DNA of 64,000 nucleotides. It comes from Salinispira pacifica (GTDB lineage Bacteria; Spirochaetota; Spirochaetia; DSM-27196; Salinispiraceae). The notes under the pieces were generated by a model that did no database searches, was not told the origin of the DNA, and saw only the letters and a list, made by a program, of their open reading frames with translations. Both the position numbers and the translations under genes were made by a program. This document shows, in pieces, positions 43,642 to 52,305 of the stretch. Location: positions 186,001 through 250,000 of the forward strand of contig NC_023035.1 in NCBI RefSeq assembly GCF_000507245.1, in the 5' to 3' direction. The stretch's first letter is position 1. Every line of letters starts with the position of its first letter.

Positions 43642-45000
43642 TTACCAGACCTGAAATTCAGGATGTTCATCCAGAATGGGAATCATGCTGTAGCGGCCGC
43701 CGATATGATCCAGCCGGGTGATTTTTTCAAGGGCCGCAGTCAGTTTGGCTTCTTCAACCCTGTGGGTGGTGATCACCAGGGGAACGGGAGTTTCATGGCT
43801 TTCGGGTACATCCGGAACCTCATGCTGAAGTACCGAGCTGACGCTGATGTCGTATTCCGCCAAAACCCTGGTGACGCCAGCGAGTATGCCGGCTCTGTCT
43901 TCAAGCTGAAGTCGGATGTAATACCGCCGGAGAATGTGGTCTGCTGGAGTGAGCCGTGCCCCGGGACTGAGGTCCGGCCATGTTAAGAGACTTGAGAACA
44001 GGGCGGGGTAGCTGCCGTTGGCGATGCTCAGAATATCAGCCAGCACCGCCGATGCCGTGGGGCTGCCGCCGGCTCCCCGGCCGTAGTACATGGTATGGCC
44101 CACGCTGTGGCCGTATACGCTGATGGCATTGAAAGCGCCGCTGATCCATGCAAGGGGGTGGTCCCGATTGATAAAGGCCGGCTCCACCCTGAGAAAACTT
44201 CCTTCGCTGCTGCGGGTTGCCGATGCGATGAGCTTTATGACATATCCCATTTCAGAGCCGAACGCAACGTCCTCGGACTGAAGGGTATCGATACCCTTCA
44301 CCGGGATCTGCTCAAGTGCGACCGCTTCGCCGAAGGCAAGGCTGCCCATGATTGCGATTTTATGGGCTGAGTCTGAACCGTTCACATCCAGACTGGGATC
44401 AGCCTCCGCCAGTCCGCTTTCCTGGGCCAGGCCCAGTGCTTCGGAATAGCTCATTCCGTTTTCTATCATTTCGGTCAGAATAAAATTGCTTGTTCCGTTC
44501 ACGATACCGTAAATGGCATCAATATTATTGGCGGTGAGTCCGTCTGTGAGTGCTCTGATTATGGGGATTCCTCCCCCGCAGCTGGATTCGAATGCAAGGC
44601 TCACACCGTTCTTCCGGGCTGTCTGAAACAGCTCCGGTCCCTCATGGGCCAGAAGGGCTTTGTTGGCGGTAACCACATGTTTCCCCGCCTGAAGGGATTC
44701 TCTGATCAGCGTCCCTGCAAAATCCGTCCCGCCTACCAGCTCCACAACAATGCCGACATCTTCGTCCCGGAGAATATCCCGGTAATCCAGGCTGATGAGT
44801 TCAGAGGGGACTCCCGCATCCAAAGCGCTTTCTCTGCGGCGTACGACCACTTTTCGAAGATATATGTCGGCGGAGCTTCTGGTTCGCCGTGTTTCCCGGT
44901 CATTGAGCAGCAGACGGGCTGCACTGGCTCCCACCGTACCGCAGCCCACTATGGCTACGCCCACAGGCCTGTGAGATCTATTTTCGGAACTCCTGTCCAC
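43642..45000 (-). CDS. hom: Homoserine dehydrogenase with C-terminal ACT domain
   Basis: Reduces aspartate semialdehyde to homoserine for threonine, methionine and isoleucine synthesis. The NAD(P)-binding motif is VAIVGCGTVGASAARLL; LVGGTDFAGTLIRESLQAGKHVVTANKALLA, FESSCGGGIPIIRALTDGL, GIVNGTSNFILTEM and EADPSLDVNGSDSAHKIAIM are standard. The C-terminal regulatory ACT domain begins at RLQLEDRAGILAGVTRVLAEYDISV (about 365), consistent with threonine feedback. The start is GTG with AGGGGG before it. The 452-residue length is slightly above the usual 430. Confidence 0.95.
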   Translation of the reverse strand: MDRSSENRSHRPVGVAIVGCGTVGASAARLLLNDRETRRTRSSADIYLRKVVVRRRESALDAGVPSELISLDYRDILRDEDVGIVVELVGGTDFAGTLIRESLQAGKHVVTANKALLAHEGPELFQTARKNGVSLAFESSCGGGIPIIRALTDGLTANNIDAIYGIVNGTSNFILTEMIENGMSYSEALGLAQESGLAEADPSLDVNGSDSAHKIAIMGSLAFGEAVALEQIPVKGIDTLQSEDVAFGSEMGYVIKLIASATRSSEGSFLRVEPAFINRDHPLAWISGAFNAISVYGHSVGHTMYYGRGAGGSPTASAVLADILSIANGSYPALFSSLLTWPDLSPGARLTPADHILRRYYIRLQLEDRAGILAGVTRVLAEYDISVSSVLQHEVPDVPESHETPVPLVITTHRVEEAKLTAALEKITRLDHIGGRYSMIPILDEHPEFQVW

Positions 45001-45105
45001 ATATACCCCCTGATGTATATTTATTACATCTTATTGTATAAAGCACCAATCTATGCGTTGGTCAAATGACTGTCAAGACCGTGTGTTCATGCTACAATTC
45101 AGGTA

Positions 45106-46017
45106 ATGATAGATATGATCAGCCCGGAAGAGTTCCGAACTCTTCCCCGTGTTTTCGAATTCGGCGGTCTTGATTCTGATTGGGGGGACTCCCCCTGGCT
45201 GCCCCTGCCGGTGATTTTTGAGCTGTCCCGGGGAGATGACCGGAATTCAGATACCGTATTCAATCTCAGTACTGCATACCCCGAAAAGCAGCTTCAAACC
45301 GAAGCCGGCATAGCTGTACGGCGTCTCACAGGCCAATCCAGAGCTGAACTGTACCGGCAGTGGTTTCTCATGCGGAAAAATCGTGCAGGTTTCAAGGGAT
45401 TCAGTGTGGAGCAGATATGCACGATTTACCGGGAGCTCTGCCGGAACTCCGTAGACATAGATGAGCTGAAGTCGCTGATTCACAGGGATGTGAAGCTTTT
45501 TTCACAGCTTGATGCCTTGTGTGCACTGGAGAGCGAATGGTTTTGGTGTATATCCGATATGAACCTCCCCTGGTCTCATGCCCTGAAATTTTCTCATTTG
45601 CCCATAGCCCTGCTGCAGAATCTGAAACGGCATCAGAAAGCCGATGAGCGAAGGGACGGGGGGAAGCTGACCTCTTCGGAATTCCGCATCCATCTTCAGC
45701 TTCTTCACGACCTTCATAAACGGGGCATGAGTGAGGAGGAGCTTGTAGATCTGCAGCAGGAGGAGTTCCGTCAGCCGGGAACACTTCACCGGGCCAGAAA
45801 CCCCCAACTGAGTATCCGGAAAGAGAAGCTGCATCGTATTCAGCAGTCGGCGCTGAAGCATAGCGGCATCAGCATAGATATCCCGGAAAACCTTGAAGGA
45901 GACCGGATCCGGCTCAGTTTTTCCGTGAGGAACGGAAATGAGCTGGATCAGAAGCTGATATCATTAAAAAACCTGACCGAAGAGATGGACCGCATTGAAC
46001 GAATTTTATTTGAATAA
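45106..46017 (+). CDS. Unknown protein coupled to a radical-SAM gene
   Basis: 303 residues, soluble and mostly helical, with FRTLPRVFEFGGLDSDWGDSPWLPLPVIFELSR at the start and several Leu-rich helices. No family recognised. The stop lies 23 bases inside the start of the radical-SAM gene, so the two are coupled and probably work together. Confidence 0.65.
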   Translation: MIDMISPEEFRTLPRVFEFGGLDSDWGDSPWLPLPVIFELSRGDDRNSDTVFNLSTAYPEKQLQTEAGIAVRRLTGQSRAELYRQWFLMRKNRAGFKGFSVEQICTIYRELCRNSVDIDELKSLIHRDVKLFSQLDALCALESEWFWCISDMNLPWSHALKFSHLPIALLQNLKRHQKADERRDGGKLTSSEFRIHLQLLHDLHKRGMSEEELVDLQQEEFRQPGTLHRARNPQLSIRKEKLHRIQQSALKHSGISIDIPENLEGDRIRLSFSVRNGNELDQKLISLKNLTEEMDRIERILFE

Positions 46018-47122
46018 TATATCCCAGCTGTACATTCACCGAAGTGTGGAAAAACTTCCGGGCACACTCAGAGGGCTTGAAAAGCTGCGGGAGCTGGGTA
46101 TTCATGAACACCGGGTGGTGAACGACAGAAGCGAAATACCCGGTGAACATCTCCGCCAGTCCACACTCTATCTGAGCCCGGTTCGGGGAGAACCTCTTGG
46201 ACATTGCCCGGGCAGCAAGGGGCATATCTGCTGCAACTACCACACGCTGGATCTCTACATGGGGTGTTCGCTGGGCTGCAGCTACTGTGTTATGCAGAGT
46301 TACCTGAATTTCAGTCCGATCACGATTCAAATGGATACTTCTCCGATGATCGATTCCATCCGCCGGCTGGCGGAAACCAATCCCGATAGACAGATCCGGG
46401 TGGGAACCGGGGAAGTGGGCGATTCACTGCTGTTTGATCCGCTGTTTCAATTGAACGGCGAGCTGATGGCCGCTCTGGCTGATATTCCCAATCTGGTCCT
46501 GGAATTCAAGACCAAAACCGATTATGTGGATCATCTGCTGCAGCTGCCGGGGAGAAAATTCACGGTGATCGGGTTTTCGTTGAATACGGATGAAATATCC
46601 CGGGCCGAAGACGGGTATTCGGTAAGCATTATACGAAGGTTTGAAGCTGCGAAGAGGGTGCTGGATGCGGGCATGAGCGTCGCCTTTCATTTTGATCCCA
46701 TGATCCGCTCAGGAGACTGGAAGCCCGGATACGAGAAGCTGTGCAACAGCATTCTGGAACTCCATCAATATGCCCTGGAGGAATGTGAAGACCCCGGAAA
46801 CGGGCTTTGGCCTATTGCGTGGGTCAGCATGGGTACTGTACGATTTACATCGGCACTGAGAGATAAAATTGCAGACAGACCCTATTTGTATGATGAGTAC
46901 AGCAGAGGCCGGGACGGAAAATTCCGCTATCTGCAGCCTTTGCGGGCAGAACTGTATCGATTGATACATGGAAACCTCCAGCCGATACTGGAAGGTGAAC
47001 GGCCGCTGCGCCTTTATATGTGCATGGAAAGCGATGCCATGTGGCGTCAGGTGTTTGGCAATACTCCGGCTCATATTCCGGAACTGAAGCCGATTTTTCA
47101 GCCCCTCAGGAGCGCTCCATGA
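45995..47122 (+). CDS. Radical SAM protein, spore photoproduct lyase-like
   Basis: 375 residues with the iron-sulfur motif GCSLGCSYC (CX3CX2C) at about 90, followed by VMQSYLN; the SPL-family phrases are LGHCPGSKGHICCNYHTLDLYMGC, RVGTGEVGDSLLFDPLF and FSLNTDEISRAEDGYSVSIIRRFEAAKR. SPL repairs the spore thymine dimer, but related proteins occur in non-sporulating bacteria with unknown substrates, and this is one of those. The start is a TTG at 45995 with a weak ribosome site; a TTG at 46010 is an alternative. Confidence 0.85.
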   Translation: MNEFYLNNISQLYIHRSVEKLPGTLRGLEKLRELGIHEHRVVNDRSEIPGEHLRQSTLYLSPVRGEPLGHCPGSKGHICCNYHTLDLYMGCSLGCSYCVMQSYLNFSPITIQMDTSPMIDSIRRLAETNPDRQIRVGTGEVGDSLLFDPLFQLNGELMAALADIPNLVLEFKTKTDYVDHLLQLPGRKFTVIGFSLNTDEISRAEDGYSVSIIRRFEAAKRVLDAGMSVAFHFDPMIRSGDWKPGYEKLCNSILELHQYALEECEDPGNGLWPIAWVSMGTVRFTSALRDKIADRPYLYDEYSRGRDGKFRYLQPLRAELYRLIHGNLQPILEGERPLRLYMCMESDAMWRQVFGNTPAHIPELKPIFQPLRSAP

Positions 47123-47127
47123 TGAGT

Positions 47128-47211
47128 GTTGTACGAGGAGTGTCGTCTGAGAAGCGTTGTATGAGAAACGTTGTATGAGAAACGTTGTATGAGAAACGTA
47201 GTATGAGTTGT
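47128..47211 (+). repeat. 14-bp tandem repeat, six copies
   Basis: Three perfect copies of GTTGTATGAGAAAC (47156-47197) are flanked by two degenerate copies before (47128-47155) and one after (47198-47211). The array fills most of the space between the radical-SAM stop and the FecR-domain gene. Confidence 0.9.
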
Positions 47212-47244
47212 AAGAGTTACGTGGTATGAAACGAGGAGTTCTAC

Positions 47245-48372
47245 ATGTCTAAAATCCGCTTTTTGATATTGTTCCTGGCTTTCACATCTTTTGGCAGTAT
47301 CTGGGCAGATGCCGATGTGATCGGCGAAATTCTTTTCATCGACGGGGATGTTCAGATTTTTCGCAATACCGAGGAATTGGACCGTCCGGACTTCGGGGAC
47401 AGGATTGAAAATCTTGACCAGGTAATTACCGGAAGTAACGGCAGTCTGGAAGTTGCCGTATATCCGGAAACAGGAATTCATGCCTCTATCATCATACAGC
47501 CCGACACCAGCATGTACTTCGATATCACCGGCCTGCGGGAAGAGCAGAGCGGTGCCCTTGAACTGCTCACCGGACGGGTGGATCTCACCGTGGGGAGGCT
47601 CAGCGGACGCAACCAGCTGGATATCCGTACCGGATCCGCTGCAATGGGCGTACGGGGCACCACATTTTCCGTAAGTTCCACCCCTGGCGGTGATGTGCTG
47701 CTCACCACTGCAGAAGGGCGTGTGGAGTGCCGTACAGCCTCGGGTGAACGGTTCTTTGCCGTTCCAGGTGAAGTGGTGGAGAAACGCAGCGACGGCGTCT
47801 GGCAGAATCTCAGTGTCGATCCCGAAGAACTGGAGACATTCCGGGACAGATGGATATCCCAGCGAATAGAAGCGCTGGACGCCCAGGCATCCCGGGCTAT
47901 AGCAGACTACGGCCAGCGCTACCTGGATTTACGTGACAGATTTATCGATGCCTATGTCAGACTGATGAATAACCGCGAGGTGATCCAGAAATGGATGAAC
48001 GAAGATCGTGTGGGAAAACTCGGCAGCCGCAGCGACAGGCTCAGGGAAAAGCGGCAGATCATCGGAGCCCTCATGAATATCCGGGGCGTCCAGTTTATGT
48101 TTGAGAGGGTGTATTACCGCCTTGCCCAGCTTTCTGAACGCTATCCCGGAGTAAACGGAAACGTGAATGTACGCCCCGGACTTTCCATACGGAACTTTTA
48201 CCGCCAGTTTGAACAGGACAGGGATATGTTCAGCCGCCGAATGAGAGAGGTGAGGTATATCCTGAAACTCTATGCTCTCCGCAATGAGGGGCGTACGCCC
48301 TTTGATGATTTTATGTCCGGGGGATTTGAATCTGAGGAAGATTTCTTCGGCAGTGACGATGACTTTTTTTAA
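47245..48372 (+). CDS. Exported FecR-domain protein
   Basis: The signal peptide ends at FGSIWADAD (about residue 22). Residues 24-165 form a FecR domain: VIGEILFIDGDVQIFRN, DQVITGSNGSLEVAVYPETG, ALELLTGRVDLTV and GSAAMGVRGTTFSVSSTPGGDVLLTTAEGRVE. The second half is helical and charged, ending in a very acidic, Phe-rich tail (EEDFFGSDDDFF). Exported FecR proteins of this kind are common in spirochaetes; unlike enterobacterial FecR it has no TonB-receptor context. A 14-bp tandem array lies just upstream. Confidence 0.85.
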   Translation: MSKIRFLILFLAFTSFGSIWADADVIGEILFIDGDVQIFRNTEELDRPDFGDRIENLDQVITGSNGSLEVAVYPETGIHASIIIQPDTSMYFDITGLREEQSGALELLTGRVDLTVGRLSGRNQLDIRTGSAAMGVRGTTFSVSSTPGGDVLLTTAEGRVECRTASGERFFAVPGEVVEKRSDGVWQNLSVDPEELETFRDRWISQRIEALDAQASRAIADYGQRYLDLRDRFIDAYVRLMNNREVIQKWMNEDRVGKLGSRSDRLREKRQIIGALMNIRGVQFMFERVYYRLAQLSERYPGVNGNVNVRPGLSIRNFYRQFEQDRDMFSRRMREVRYILKLYALRNEGRTPFDDFMSGGFESEEDFFGSDDDFF

Positions 48373-48410
48373 GCAGCATTTTCCACAAGCTTCTGTGCAC
48401 TGTCAAAGCT

Positions 48411-48450
48411 AAAAAAAAAGCCTCCGGGAAAATCCCGGGGGCTTTTTTTT
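48411..48450. terminator. Bidirectional intrinsic terminator
   Basis: The stem CCGGGA/TCCCGG with flanking GCC/GGC is preceded by nine A and followed by eight T, so it can end both the FecR gene (plus) and the ATPase gene (minus). Confidence 0.9.
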
Positions 48451-48484
48451 GCAGATTCTATGGGGCTTCCGTTCAAACGGAAGC

Positions 48485-49585
48485 TTAGTCCAGATTCACC
48501 GCATCATCTGTTTCCAGATCAAAGAAAATCACTTTTTCCATGTCCGGTTTGAAATGCGCAGTATCTCCCACGTTGAATGTGATGTGGGGATCTACACGGG
48601 CAATCATCTGGTGCTTCTCAGTGCTTCCGTATACGTGAGTTTCCGCACCCAGGGGTTCGATAACACCTACGGTTACAGCCATTGATTTTCCATCAACCGC
48701 CTTGTCACTGTACACAAGATCTTCGGCCCGGTATCCGAATACCATGGATTTTCCCACATAGGGTTTGATGGCTTCGGCATTCTTTCCCTCAACGTTGAGT
48801 TTGAAGGTTCCTTCGTCGATTACGATCTTGCCGCCCTCTTCTTTCACTTCAACATTCATGAAGTTCATTGGGGGGGAGCCCATGAATCCGGCAACGAAGC
48901 GGTTCACCGGCTTGTTGTACAGGGTGAGGGGATCACCGATCTGCTGGATTACGCCGTCTTTCATTACAACAATTTTGTCACCCATGGTCATGGCTTCAAC
49001 CTGGTCATGAGTTACATAGATCATTGTTGCCTGAAGGCGGGTATGCAGAGAGGAAATTTCCGCACGCATCTGTACACGCAGCTTTGCATCAAGATTTGAA
49101 AGGGGCTCATCGAAGAGGAAAACCTTGGGATGACGCACGATTGCACGGCCTACGGCAACACGCTGCCGCTGACCACCGGAAAGCTGCTTGGGCCGACGCT
49201 CGAGAAGTTCCTTGATTTCAAGGATCTCGGCTGCTTCGTCCACACGCTTTTGGATCTCTTCCTTGTCGTATTTCCGGATTTTCAGACCGAAGGCCATGTT
49301 ATCGAATACGGTCATATGAGGATAGAGCGCGTAGTTCTGGAATACCATTGCAATGTCCCGGTCTTTGGGGGGAACATCGTTCACCAGTTTTCCATCGATA
49401 TAGAGTTCGCCGCTTGAAATATCTTCAAGACCGGCAACCATTCGGAGCGTGGTAGTCTTACCACAGCCGGAAGGACCGACAAGGACCACAAATTCCTTGT
49501 CCTGGATGGTGATGTTTGCATGTTTTACTGCATGAACACCGCCATCATACACTTTGTTGACATTTTTCAGTTCAACTGTAGCCAT
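48485..49585 (-). CDS. ABC transporter ATPase, MsmK/UgpC/MalK type
   Basis: Energises binding-protein-dependent sugar or glycerol-phosphate import. Walker A GPSGCGKT (37-44), Q-loop [13 protein letters not shown], signature [14 protein letters not shown], Walker [17 protein letters not shown] and the switch [13 protein letters not shown] are all present. The C-terminal TOBE part ([16 protein letters not shown]...[15 protein letters not shown]) identifies the MalK subfamily. No permease genes lie nearby, so it may be a shared ATPase for several importers. GGAGG precedes the ATG, and codon use looks biased as for an abundant protein. Confidence 0.93.
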   Translation of the reverse strand: MATVELKNVNKVYDGGVHAVKHANITIQDKEFVVLVGPSGCGKTTTLRMVAGLEDISSGELYIDGKLVNDVPPKDRDIAMVFQNYALYPHMTVFDNMAFGLKIRKYDKEEIQKRVDEAAEILEIKELLERRPKQLSGGQRQRVAVGRAIVRHPKVFLFDEPLSNLDAKLRVQMRAEISSLHTRLQATMIYVTHDQVEAMTMGDKIVVMKDGVIQQIGDPLTLYNKPVNRFVAGFMGSPPMNFMNVEVKEEGGKIVIDEGTFKLNVEGKNAEAIKPYVGKSMVFGYRAEDLVYSDKAVDGKSMAVTVGVIEPLGAETHVYGSTEKHQMIARVDPHITFNVGDTAHFKPDMEKVIFFDLETDDAVNLD

Positions 49586-49621
49586 AAGATGGGACCTCCA
49601 TCATTTTATCTTATCGCTATT

Positions 49622-49650
49622 ATGATAGGTGCAATTATATGAGCTGTCAA
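49622..49650 (-). promoter_or_regulatory. Promoter of the MsmK-type ATPase gene
   Basis: On the minus strand TTGACA (49645-49650) and TATCAT (49622-49627) are 17 bases apart, with the start near 49614 and a 30-base leader. Confidence 0.7.
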
Positions 49651-49661
49651 TCAAAAGATTA

Positions 49662-50918
49662 TCAGCGGTATCTGCTGTTGAGTTTGTAGAAGCTTTCAAT
49701 ATCAGCCTCCAGATCTCCCGCTGTCACATTCTCCGTGTAGAGGTAATCCTGAAGCCAGGGGTAGTACACTTCATTCCTCACCCGGTTCCAGAGATAATCG
49801 GGCGCAGCCGGAAAGATGATCTGTTCGGCAGGGGGGACCGGAAGTTCCGGCCCGGCTTGGGATGCCGACAGCACCCGCTCGTTTACCAGGCGGCTGCTGC
49901 TGAATCCCTGGAGGAACCCCACAGGGCTGTCATCACGGCTGACTCTGAATTCAAAATAGGCACTTTGAAACTCGCTGCTGAGAATTTTCCGCAGAAACCG
50001 AAAGGCTCTGCGTGTATTCCTGCTTGAATCGAGAACTGCCGAATACATAATGGGCTGAATCACCTCTGCTCCGTCATCAGAATAGAGCCATTTATAGCTG
50101 AATTCACGGATCCTGGAGGGGCCCGCCTGGAGGTGTTCGTGTAAACTGCTGAGTGCCGAGTGAATCCGCCGGGCTTCCATATCCGCATGATCCGCAGAGT
50201 AGGCAAATACGCTGTTGAAATACAGCTGTGCCGGGGGACGCTGTTCCAGTTGTTCCAGCTCGGACCGGATTGTCTCCAGTGCAGGTTCCAACGTGGACGA
50301 GTCAGGTACGCGTCCCCTTACAGATGTTTCCTGCCGGATGAGGATGTCGAGAAAACGGATATCTCTCAGACTTGAAAACCCCATTTCAGAGTAATTTTCA
50401 CCCCGTATGCGGGTGTACTCCTCTGCCAGCCTCAGCAGGTCAGAGCTGCCGATGCTATGGGTGTCCGGCCTTGCCGCTGCCATTTCCTGGTTGAAATACA
50501 CAATAGGCAGGTTGAACGAGAGGGGAACAATCCCCAGTCGTTTGTCCCGGATAAAGGGACGGTATGAACCGGGATACAGATCCGCGAACACGAAGCTGTC
50601 TCTGGCAGGGGTCAACTGCTCCCAGCGTCTCAGGGGATATGAGTGTATGAACGGGGAAAACGCCTGGTTTGCGATGCTGCTGCTGATGATGATGTCCGCC
50701 TGACTTCCTCCGATTGCCGCAGAACGGTCAGCTTCGCTGCTGAATTCGATATGAAAATCCTGGTGCTCCGACGCGCCTCTGATGAATTCGAGATAATCAG
50801 CCACCTGGGGATCGTCTGTGATAATCGTAAGGGGTCGGGAAAATATGCCGCAGGAATAGATGCCTGCGGCGCCAATAATGATAATCAGCAGGAAAACCCA
50901 TCTTCCCTCAGCTTTCAT
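49662..50918 (-). CDS. Lipoprotein resembling an ABC extracellular solute-binding protein
   Basis: A signal with FLLIIIIGAAGIYSC gives an IYSC lipobox near residue 23. The mature protein has the two-lobe pattern of family 1 binding proteins: an early LTIITDDPQVADYLEFIRGASE, a mid-region LGIVPLSFNLPIVYFNQE, and a late RNTRRAFRFLRKILSS. The match is loose and the ligand unknown. It lies upstream of the MsmK-type ATPase on the same strand, but a promoter sits between them and there are no permease genes. GGAG lies five bases before the ATG. Confidence 0.65.
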   Translation of the reverse strand: MKAEGRWVFLLIIIIGAAGIYSCGIFSRPLTIITDDPQVADYLEFIRGASEHQDFHIEFSSEADRSAAIGGSQADIIISSSIANQAFSPFIHSYPLRRWEQLTPARDSFVFADLYPGSYRPFIRDKRLGIVPLSFNLPIVYFNQEMAAARPDTHSIGSSDLLRLAEEYTRIRGENYSEMGFSSLRDIRFLDILIRQETSVRGRVPDSSTLEPALETIRSELEQLEQRPPAQLYFNSVFAYSADHADMEARRIHSALSSLHEHLQAGPSRIREFSYKWLYSDDGAEVIQPIMYSAVLDSSRNTRRAFRFLRKILSSEFQSAYFEFRVSRDDSPVGFLQGFSSSRLVNERVLSASQAGPELPVPPAEQIIFPAAPDYLWNRVRNEVYYPWLQDYLYTENVTAGDLEADIESFYKLNSRYR

Positions 50919-50975
50919 GAAGCTCCCGGGCTGTGGTAATCACCTCTGAGTACAGGGTATCAATTTCGTCATGAT

Positions 50976-52241
50976 CTACGCGGCAAAGGCGATGCGGAGG
51001 TAATCTTCACCGATTGCGATGCTTCCGATCCCTTTTTCCAGCAGTGCAAGACGCAGCTGTTCAGCGGAAACTCCGGGCGTACGGAACGCCATAAAATATC
51101 CGGAGTTAAAAGGCAGGGGCGTAAGTATCCGGGAAAGCTCTTCCCCCGCCGGCCCGGTACTCCCGGTCCAGAATGCTGCGCACCTTCAGGTAGCGCTGTT
51201 TCAGATCCTCAGCCGCGGCCTGCTTCTGTGCAGAGTAATCCGGGTGCTGGAGAATCTGAATCAGAAGGTTCTGGCTCAGGCCGGGGCAGTTGGATACGGT
51301 ACCACGGATTGAACCCATGAGCTTCTGCAGCATGGGGTTGAACTGTTCTTCGGTCATCCCTTTGGATGCAAAGGTCATAAAGCCACCCGGAATCCCCAGG
51401 CGTACTCTTCCTTGGTTGCGCCGTCCACCTTCAGTGCCACCACATTTTCATGAAGGTCCGCACAATCGGTGAAAAGACTTTCCCTGCGGATATTCTCTTC
51501 ATAAAAAAGGCCGAAGTAGGCGTCGTCATGAACGGTGAGAATATCATTTCCCTGTTCGGCGGCCTCCAGAATTGCAGCGCTCAGCTGCTTCGCCTCTTCT
51601 TCTGTGGGGCTGTAACCTGTGGGGTTATTGGGAAAATTCAGAAGGATAATCACCTTTCCCCGGCTGCCGTTTTTCCGGGATTCCCGAAGGCTGGCATTCA
51701 GCTGCTCCCTGAACCCGTCAGTGTTCAGACTGCCCTGGCCGGTGAAAAACGGGAAGCTGTCAATTACCGCTTCCCTGCGCTCACTGAGTATCAGTTTGTA
51801 GTTTCCCCAGAACATATCCGGGACAATCACCCTGTCACCGGGGTTCACAAACAACTCAGCCATCTGAAAGATGCCGGATGTGAGGCCGGCGACCACCATG
51901 GGCAACGTGGCGTTCTTCCCCTTCAACCCGGGGTTGCGCGCCAGCTGCTGTTCCCGCCACAGCTCTCTCAGCCGGGGATTTCCACCGGTGGGAGCATAGG
52001 ACACTGCTTCCGCTTCGCTCAGGCTGGGAAGCATGGAATCAAGCAGAGGCAGGGCATAGGGGTGGCCGTCTTTGTATGCCATGCCGATGGTGGCGTTCAT
52101 GCGCTCTGCCTTCTTTTTTGCTTCTGCGCTCTGTGCAACGATGCCTTTGGGGAAGAACATTTTTTTCCCCAGTTCCGAGAGCATCCGGTACACCGCTGTA
52201 TGTTCAATTTCTTCGTTTAATTCGTTTGCCAGTGGATTCAT
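50976..52241 (-). pseudogene. Class I/II aminotransferase interrupted by two compensating frameshifts
   Basis: PLP-dependent aminotransferase starting at MNPLANELNEEIEHTAVYRML (ATG 52241). YAPTGGNPRLRELW, LLNFPNNPTGYSPTEEE and TVHDDAYFGLF are intact, and the PLP lysine is in DGATKEEYAWGFRV. There the frame stops; the text resumes one base out of phase as FMTFASKGMTEEQF (from 51378), then loses phase again at about 51147-51151 and resumes as GEELSRILTPLPFNSGYFMAFRTPG to the TAG at 50976. A missing G near 51380 and an extra G in a GGGGG run explain both. The substrate is not evident. Confidence 0.85.
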
Positions 52242-52305
52242 AGAGCAAGAATAGCAAGATGGGTGTTGATTGACAACTGGTGGGAATTCTCTTACTGTAA
52301 TTATC

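Noticed and set aside
47128-47211. A CRISPR array
   Set aside because: The units are 14 bp and directly abutting with no spacers, and there are no cas genes.
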